Part shown: positions 13,711 through 17,969 of the stretch, piece by piece | How the letters are laid out: the number at the start of each line of letters is the position of its first letter | Numbering within the stretch: the stretch's first letter is position 1 | Assembly (NCBI GenBank): GCA_937894935.1 | Contig: CALAYC010000303.1 | Span: 1-17,969 of the forward strand | Origin: an uncultured Verrucomicrobiota bacterium | GTDB taxonomy: Bacteria; Verrucomicrobiota; Verrucomicrobiia; Limisphaerales; JADLHS01 | DNA: 17,969 nt | Direction of reading: 5' to 3' | Notes under the pieces: generated by a model | The model's database searches: none | What the model was told of the DNA's origin: nothing | Seen by the model: the letters and a program-made list of their open reading frames with translations, nothing else | Translations under genes and position numbers: made by a program

Positions 13711-15209
13711 TGCTGGCGCGCATGTTTTTCGTGTCGAAAAACCGTCGTTGGTGGTTCTTCGCGGGCGTGGCGATTGTGGGGATTTACGTCCTTCTTTTGA
13801 TTCCTGAACGCGAGCCACCGAAGATTCCGATCGCGGCGAAAACTCCCTTTGCCTGGAATCGCGATGAAGTGTGGCGGGATTTGGAAGCCCAGTTTCGCGA
13901 AGCGCGCGAGTTGAGCGCCGCGGGACGGGTCGCAGGCTTCACAGAAAAGTTGGAGCAATTCCAAAACGCACTGACAAAACTTACATCCACAAATCTTCCA
14001 CCCTCAGCGCCGGAATTCGATGCGGTTGAAATGCTGTTTTTCCGTCTTGCCGTGTTGGCGGCGGTAACACCGGAACGCGCGCAGGAATTTCAACAAGCAG
14101 CATTACAATTCGCGAGTGCGGCGCGAACGCAAGCGCGGTCGTGGCCGACGGATTCAATCGAGGCGCGACAACGCATTTATCGACTGTTGTTCGGTCGCCG
14201 CGCGGCGTTGGAAGAAGTGATGTTGCAGAACGAGCGCGGATTTACGGCGGTTGAGTACGCGGACGTGATCCCGGTCAGCAGCGCGCCAGACGCAGAATTG
14301 CACGGCGTGCGAATTCACAGCGGCGACATTCTGGTATCGCGCGGCGGTGCGGCGACGTCGGCGTTGATTGCGCGCGGTAATGATTTTCAGGGGAACTTTT
14401 CGCACGTGGCGCTCGTGTATGTGGATGAACAAACGAAAGCTGTTTCGATTATCGAATCAAGAATTGAAAACGGCGTGAGCGTGCGACCGATTGAGGAATA
14501 TCTCGCCGATACCAAACTGCGCATTCTGGTTTTGCGGCTTCGAAATGATCTGCCGGCGATGCAAACGAATCCCATGTTGCCGCATCGCGCGGCGAGCATC
14601 GCGCGGAGCAATGCGTTGGCGCGACACATTCCCTACGACTTCGCGATGGAGCACGCCGAGCCGACGAAGCAGTTCTGTTCCGAAGTCGTTTCCGGCGCGT
14701 ACGAATCGCAAGGCATTCGATTGTGGTCAGGGTTATCGCGAATTTCTTCGCCGGGTTTGGCGCGATGGTTGGCGTTGTTGGGCGTGCGTAACTTTGAATC
14801 GCAACAGCCATCCGATCTTGAATATGACCCGCAACTGGAATTCGTCGCGGAATGGCGTAATCCGGAAACACTCTTGAAAGACCATCTTGATAACGCGGTT
14901 GTGGACGCGTTGTTGGAATCCGCCGAGCGCGGTGCGGAATTGAATTTCAATCGCTGGCTGTTGCCCCCGATGCGCGTTCTTAAAGGCGCTTGTTGGATGT
15001 TGAACCGGGGCGGCGTTGTCGGGCCCATCCCTGAAGGAATGAGTGCAACGACGGCGTTGCGTGTGAACCGATTCAAAGCTCGCCACGCGGCGGCGGTGGA
15101 AAAGTTAACCGTCGCAGTTGAAGAATTTCGAAAACAGAACGGCTATGTGCCGCCGTATTGGGAACTGCTGAGCATGGCGCGAGTGGCGATTGAAGAACCG
15201 AACCCATGA
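13710..15209 (+). CDS. Membrane-anchored YiiX/YebB-like (permuted NlpC/P60, C92) protein
   Basis: The 499-residue protein begins at the ATG at 13710, which overlaps the dus stop by one base (TGATG). A TTG at 13686 in the same frame is less likely. A transmembrane segment follows a basic start (RWWFFAGVAIVGIYVLLLIP, about 14-32), so the bulk is predicted periplasmic. Residues 50-165 are mainly helical. The catalytic domain, about 200-370, matches the permuted papain-like YiiX group: HSGDILVSRG, then NFSHVALVYVD (His232), IIESRIENGVSV (Glu249) and, last, FCSEVVSGAYE (Cys323). That His-before-Cys order is the sign of circular permutation. A C-terminal region of about 130 residues has no family that I recognise. 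Likely a cysteine amidase/peptidase or lipid-amide enzyme; the substrate is unknown. Confidence 0.82.
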   Translation: MLARMFFVSKNRRWWFFAGVAIVGIYVLLLIPEREPPKIPIAAKTPFAWNRDEVWRDLEAQFREARELSAAGRVAGFTEKLEQFQNALTKLTSTNLPPSAPEFDAVEMLFFRLAVLAAVTPERAQEFQQAALQFASAARTQARSWPTDSIEARQRIYRLLFGRRAALEEVMLQNERGFTAVEYADVIPVSSAPDAELHGVRIHSGDILVSRGGAATSALIARGNDFQGNFSHVALVYVDEQTKAVSIIESRIENGVSVRPIEEYLADTKLRILVLRLRNDLPAMQTNPMLPHRAASIARSNALARHIPYDFAMEHAEPTKQFCSEVVSGAYESQGIRLWSGLSRISSPGLARWLALLGVRNFESQQPSDLEYDPQLEFVAEWRNPETLLKDHLDNAVVDALLESAERGAELNFNRWLLPPMRVLKGACWMLNRGGVVGPIPEGMSATTALRVNRFKARHAAAVEKLTVAVEEFRKQNGYVPPYWELLSMARVAIEEPNP

Positions 15210-15264
15210 ATGTGCCGGAACAAGGTTTTGACTTGGCACGCGGAGCTGAAGAATCTCTTTGCTT

Positions 15265-16467
15265 ATGAAACTCACGGAGAAATTTTTAAACCGGATTCTT
15301 GTCGTCATCGCGATGGTTTTTGTGGTTTGTGCGAACGCCACACCGTTCGACCCACCCGCGCTTTATCTGCAATGGCAGCGTGATCCTACCACCACGATGA
15401 CGATTAACTGGCATACCGAGGGCGAGGGGCGACCGGTGTTGCAGTATCGTGTCGTCGGCGAAACCGATTGGTTGACAGGCCAAGGGCAATCGCGGCCGTT
15501 CGTCGGCACGGAACGTTGGGTGCAGGTGGTGGAATTGGTTGGGCTGACGCCGGGAACGGATTACGAATTCGCGTTTGAGCCGGACGGGAAAATTTTCAAG
15601 TTCCGCACGATGCCGAAGGATTTGAGTCAACCGGTGCGATTCGTCAGCGGCGGCGATGTGTATCATCAGAAGAATTGGGCCGAGCGGATGACGACATTGG
15701 CGGCGCGAATGGATCCGGCGTTCGTGGTGTTTGGTGGCGACCTCGCTTATGCGCACGGAGGTACGAATGAGGAAAAGATTACCCGGTGGTTCGACTATTT
15801 TGAGATCTGGAAAAAGCATGCGGTCACGCCCGATGGACGGTTGATTCCGATGTTGGTGACGATTGGCAATCACGAGGTCAAAGGTTCGTATCGGCAGCGG
15901 CTGGAGAATGCGCGTAGTTTTTACACGTTGTTTGCCTCGCCCGGCGAGCAAGGGTATCAATGCCTCGACTTCGGCAAGTATCTCAGCCTGTTTCTGCTGA
16001 ATTCAGATCACACGCATACGATCGCGGGCGAACAGACGGCGTGGTTGGAAAAACATCTTTCTGCTCGCACCGGCGTGCCGCACGTGTTTCCGGTGTATCA
16101 CACGCCGGCTTACCCGGGGTATCGGGGGTTTGAGGCGACGCAAGCTTCGGAAGTGCGCAAACATTGGTGTCCGCTCTTCGATAAATATGGAGTCAAACTG
16201 GCATTCGAAAATCATGATCACTGCTTCAAACGCACGTTGCCGATTCGCGCGAACAAAGTGGATCCGAATGGAACAATTTATCTGGGCGACGGCGCGTGGG
16301 GTGTCGGATTGCGCGAACCGGATCCGAAAAAGCCGAAGTGGTATCTCGCCAAGAGCGGCGCGATTCGACATCTGTATCTTGTGACGCTTTATCCGGAGGC
16401 CCGACACGTCGTGGCCATCAACGAAGGCGGACAAATCTTCGACGAAGTTTATCAGCGCGTGAAATGA
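15265..16467 (+). CDS. Secreted purple acid phosphatase-like metallophosphoesterase
   Basis: The 400-residue protein has a Sec signal peptide (MKLTEKFLNRILVVIAMVFV, probable cleavage after ANA at 25). I start at the ATG at 15265, not the TTG at 15259. Residues 28-116 form the N-terminal fibronectin-III-like domain of purple acid phosphatases (LYLQWQRDPTTTMTINWHT). The catalytic domain carries all five metal blocks: GGD at Asp131, GGDLAY with Asp159 and the iron-binding Tyr162, GNHE with Asn202/His203, VYHTP with His279, and NHDH with His317/His319. The usual GHxH is NHDH here. It should release phosphate from organic phosphate esters outside the cytoplasm. It lies 55 bp after the YiiX-like gene with no convincing promoter and no clear Shine-Dalgarno sequence. 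Confidence 0.92.
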   Translation: MKLTEKFLNRILVVIAMVFVVCANATPFDPPALYLQWQRDPTTTMTINWHTEGEGRPVLQYRVVGETDWLTGQGQSRPFVGTERWVQVVELVGLTPGTDYEFAFEPDGKIFKFRTMPKDLSQPVRFVSGGDVYHQKNWAERMTTLAARMDPAFVVFGGDLAYAHGGTNEEKITRWFDYFEIWKKHAVTPDGRLIPMLVTIGNHEVKGSYRQRLENARSFYTLFASPGEQGYQCLDFGKYLSLFLLNSDHTHTIAGEQTAWLEKHLSARTGVPHVFPVYHTPAYPGYRGFEATQASEVRKHWCPLFDKYGVKLAFENHDHCFKRTLPIRANKVDPNGTIYLGDGAWGVGLREPDPKKPKWYLAKSGAIRHLYLVTLYPEARHVVAINEGGQIFDEVYQRVK

Positions 16468-16477
16468 GTCTTCAGTT

Positions 16478-16600
16478 ATGAATGCAACAGTGATACCGCG
16501 ACTCTTGTTGGCCGGTGGGCTGGGATTCCTGGCGTTCTTTGGTCTAAAACATCGCGGTATCGCTCAGTACATCGAACTGACGGCGGAATTGGAATCTTAA
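16478..16600 (+). CDS. Possible 40-residue single-span membrane protein
   Basis: A short open frame starts 10 nt after the phosphatase stop and reads MNATVIPRLLLAGGLGFLAF, then a conserved-looking polar end (LKHRGIAQYIELTAELES). One hydrophobic segment (about 9-23) is followed by a basic patch, so a small inner-membrane protein with a cytoplasmic C-terminus is plausible. It is too short for a family call, and there is no clear Shine-Dalgarno sequence. Support comes from the spacing, the membrane-like composition and the lack of any other gene in this 297-bp gap. It could also be a chance ORF. Confidence 0.45.
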   Translation: MNATVIPRLLLAGGLGFLAFFGLKHRGIAQYIELTAELES

Positions 16601-16630
16601 GTGACATCAGCATAGGTTACTGCCGAACTT

Positions 16631-16687
16631 CAGTTTCCAAAGGAGACTGCGTCAGCCACCGCAAGATAGCCTTTTCGCGATGGCTGA
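16631..16687 (+). other. Two consecutive inverted repeats upstream of scpA
   Basis: CAGTTTCC (16631-16638) and GGAGACTG (16642-16649) can pair over 8 bp, one as G-U, with an AAA loop. TCAGCCA (16652-16658) and TGGCTGA (16681-16687) are a perfect 7-bp inverted repeat with a 22-nt loop. They fill the middle of the 164-nt stretch (16601-16764) before scpA, which otherwise shows nothing. No T-run follows either, so these are not standard intrinsic terminators; a structured leader is possible. Confidence 0.3.
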
Positions 16688-16764
16688 GGGCGAGTTCCGT
16701 CATTGCCAACCCGCTCGCACAATCTACAATTTCCAGCACCGGCCCTGATTTGTGTGCCTGACTG

Positions 16765-17580
16765 ATGTCCGAATACAAAGTCAAATTCGAGGTCTTTGAA
16801 GGCCCGTTGGATTTGCTCCTCTATCTGATCAAGAAAGAGGAAGTGGACATCTATTCCGTCAATCTCACCAAGCTCGCTACGCAGTTCATCGAATACATCG
16901 AGATGATGCGCGAGTTCGATCTCGAGGTCGCCGGGGAATTCCTCGTGATGGCTTCGACGCTCATGTACATCAAGAGCCGCGAATTGCTGCCGGTGGAACA
17001 ACAGGCAGCCGTCGAGGAAGACGAGGACGGTGAAGATCCACGTTGGGAACTGATTCGCCAACTCGTCGAATATAAGAAATTCAAAGACGCCGCGGCCAAA
17101 CTTCAGGAACTCGAAGCGCGGCAGGCGGACATTTATCCGCGTCTGCCAATCAAGCCGGTGTTCGAGGAGGAAAAACCGGTCACGAAACCCGAGGTTTCGA
17201 TTTTCGATCTGCTTAACGCGGTCAATGCAGTGCTCAAACGCTTTGAAAAGCGTGATAATCCGCGGGAAATCTACGAAGACAAATGGTCCGTCAGCGACAA
17301 GATCGAACAGATCGTCAAGGTGATGACGACGCGCGCTAACGTGCGTTTCTCGGAGTTGTTCGAAGACGCGACGAGTCGGAGTGAAGTCGTCTGCACATTT
17401 CTCGCGTTGCTGGAGCTGATTCGTTTGAAACAACTGGTCTGCGCGCAAGCATCGGACTTCGGCGAGATTGAAATCCGCAAGCGGGATGCGGTTGTTCCAC
17501 GGAACGCCACGTCGGAAGCAGCTGTGGCTAATCCAACCGAAACCGCCACTCCGGCATCGGTTGAAAACCCCACCTCGTAA
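16765..17580 (+). CDS. scpA: Segregation and condensation protein A
   Basis: This 271-residue kleisin bridges the SMC heads in bacterial condensin and recruits ScpB; it acts in chromosome compaction and segregation. The N-terminal domain shows the family start KFEVFEGPLDLLLYLIKKEE, then DIYSVNLTKLATQFIEYI and AGEFLVMASTLMYIKSRELLP. An acidic linker (VEEDEDGEDP) leads to a helical middle (about 95-125). The C-terminal winged helix (about 190-250, RFSELFEDATSRSEVVCTF, LLELIRLKQLV) binds the SMC cap. A 20-residue Ala/Thr/Pro tail ends the protein. The ATG at 16765 fits the family start, although no Shine-Dalgarno sequence is visible. scpB follows, but with an 88-residue membrane protein gene between them. 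Confidence 0.95.
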   Translation: MSEYKVKFEVFEGPLDLLLYLIKKEEVDIYSVNLTKLATQFIEYIEMMREFDLEVAGEFLVMASTLMYIKSRELLPVEQQAAVEEDEDGEDPRWELIRQLVEYKKFKDAAAKLQELEARQADIYPRLPIKPVFEEEKPVTKPEVSIFDLLNAVNAVLKRFEKRDNPREIYEDKWSVSDKIEQIVKVMTTRANVRFSELFEDATSRSEVVCTFLALLELIRLKQLVCAQASDFGEIEIRKRDAVVPRNATSEAAVANPTETATPASVENPTS

Positions 17581-17595
17581 TTTCTGCCGAATAAT

Positions 17596-17862
17596 ATGCC
17601 TGACAAAATAGAGGCTGCTCTGGACAGAGCTATTGAAAGAACAAATCCCGGCCCACCGCCGCGTGGAGAAGTGTGGGGTGCTTTACTGTTCGGTGGACTT
17701 GTGGGCGCACTGTTGACGTATTGGTTTGTAAATCGTCCGCCGCGCTATGAGTTTCACGTTGTATCGCCCGGCATTATTGTGCGCGTTGAGCCACGCACTG
17801 GGCGTGTTGCATGGACGCTAACAGATGAGAAGGAGCCATGGCATTACCAACAGAACCCGTGA
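17596..17862 (+). CDS. Small single-span membrane protein between scpA and scpB
   Basis: I do not recognise a named family for this 88-residue protein. A Pro-rich cytoplasmic-looking start (ALDRAIERTNPGPPPRGEVW) precedes one transmembrane segment (about 28-46, GALLFGGLVGALLTYWFV). A short domain of about 40 residues follows (YEFHVVSPGIIVRVEPRTGR, then VAWTLTDEKEPWHY). The V-x-P-x-T-G-x-x-W arrangement resembles small bacterial membrane proteins with a beta-hairpin tail, seen from memory only. The gene starts 15 nt after scpA, and its end overlaps the likely scpB start by 25 nt, so it is very probably real and co-expressed. Function unknown. Confidence 0.7.
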   Translation: MPDKIEAALDRAIERTNPGPPPRGEVWGALLFGGLVGALLTYWFVNRPPRYEFHVVSPGIIVRVEPRTGRVAWTLTDEKEPWHYQQNP

Positions 17863-17969
17863 TTTCCGTTATGGAACTGAAGTTCATTCTCGAATCCATT
17901 TTATTTTCCGCGCAAAAACCGCTGAGTCCGGCGGAAATTCGCGACGTATTCGCCAAAGCCGCCGCCGAA
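17838..17969 (+). CDS. scpB: Segregation and condensation protein B, N-terminal part only
   Basis: The first 44 codons are present before the right edge: MALPTEPVISVMELKFILES, then ILFSAQKPLSPAEIRDVFAK. The stretch LKFILESILFSAQKPLSP is the typical ScpB start, the first winged helix of the dimer that binds ScpA. Two starts are possible. The ATG at 17838 has AGGAG only 2 nt before it and overlaps the upstream gene by 25 nt. The ATG at 17871 lies 8 nt after that gene's stop and matches the usual family start better, but has no Shine-Dalgarno sequence. The position downstream of scpA confirms the call. Confidence 0.88.
   Translation, partial: MALPTEPVISVMELKFILESILFSAQKPLSPAEIRDVFAKAAAE

Noticed and set aside
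16630..17448. A 272-codon open frame on the reverse strand opposite scpA
   Set aside because: It mirrors a strongly conserved ScpA reading frame, and its translation has no recognisable domain; it is a shadow.

Overview
The window reads as a piece of a Gram-negative bacterial chromosome, most likely from the phylum Verrucomicrobiota (Pedosphaera/Limisphaera-like relatives). This is an inference from gene content and style: a DUF1080 lipoprotein, a secreted purple acid phosphatase, a UbiA/UbiX pair without other ubiquinone genes, two lipoprotein signals, few Shine-Dalgarno sequences and extragenic palindromic/heptamer repeats. No rRNA or other phylogenetic marker is present to prove it. Nearly all of the DNA is ordinary housekeeping and envelope genes. 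I see no phage, transposase, CRISPR array, tRNA or rRNA, and no obvious new defence or biosynthetic system.

Left part (1-4750): the start of dnaN (beta clamp, leftward) is followed by an AT-rich gap of about 200 bp with a cluster of DnaA-box-like sequences. Next is a leftward two-gene unit, a molybdopterin oxidoreductase of the sulfite-oxidase fold and a NifS/IscS-type cysteine desulfurase, separated by 3 nt. Its upstream region carries a 76-bp palindromic repeat element and a heptamer repeat. A rightward left-handed beta-helix acyltransferase-like gene then meets, tail to tail, a leftward ubiX-ubiA pair that I infer belongs to menaquinone synthesis by the futalosine route. Heptamer repeats flank the ubiX/ubiA junction.

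Middle part (4750-10470): a rightward, tightly packed set encodes a lipoprotein N-acetylmuramoyl-L-alanine amidase, an NAD-dependent sugar epimerase and a class V aminotransferase-like PLP enzyme. It converges on a leftward pair, ffh (SRP GTPase) followed by a DUF1080 lipoprotein.

Right part (10470-17969): a long rightward series starts from a good promoter candidate and a hairpin that buries the ribosome binding site of a NarL/LuxR-type response regulator. It continues with a sodium:solute symporter, a tRNA-dihydrouridine synthase, a membrane-anchored YiiX-like (permuted NlpC/P60) protein, a secreted purple acid phosphatase and a 40-residue membrane peptide. It ends with scpA, an 88-residue membrane protein and the start of scpB, the condensin accessory genes. 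Junctions overlap by 1-4 nt or are short in most of this run, so co-transcription of at least the first four genes is likely.

The points most worth a second look are the DnaA-box cluster beside dnaN, the SD-sequestering hairpin before the response regulator, the response regulator-symporter pairing without a kinase, the membrane protein between scpA and scpB, and the repeat elements at 2266-2341, 2395-2412 and 4028-4112.
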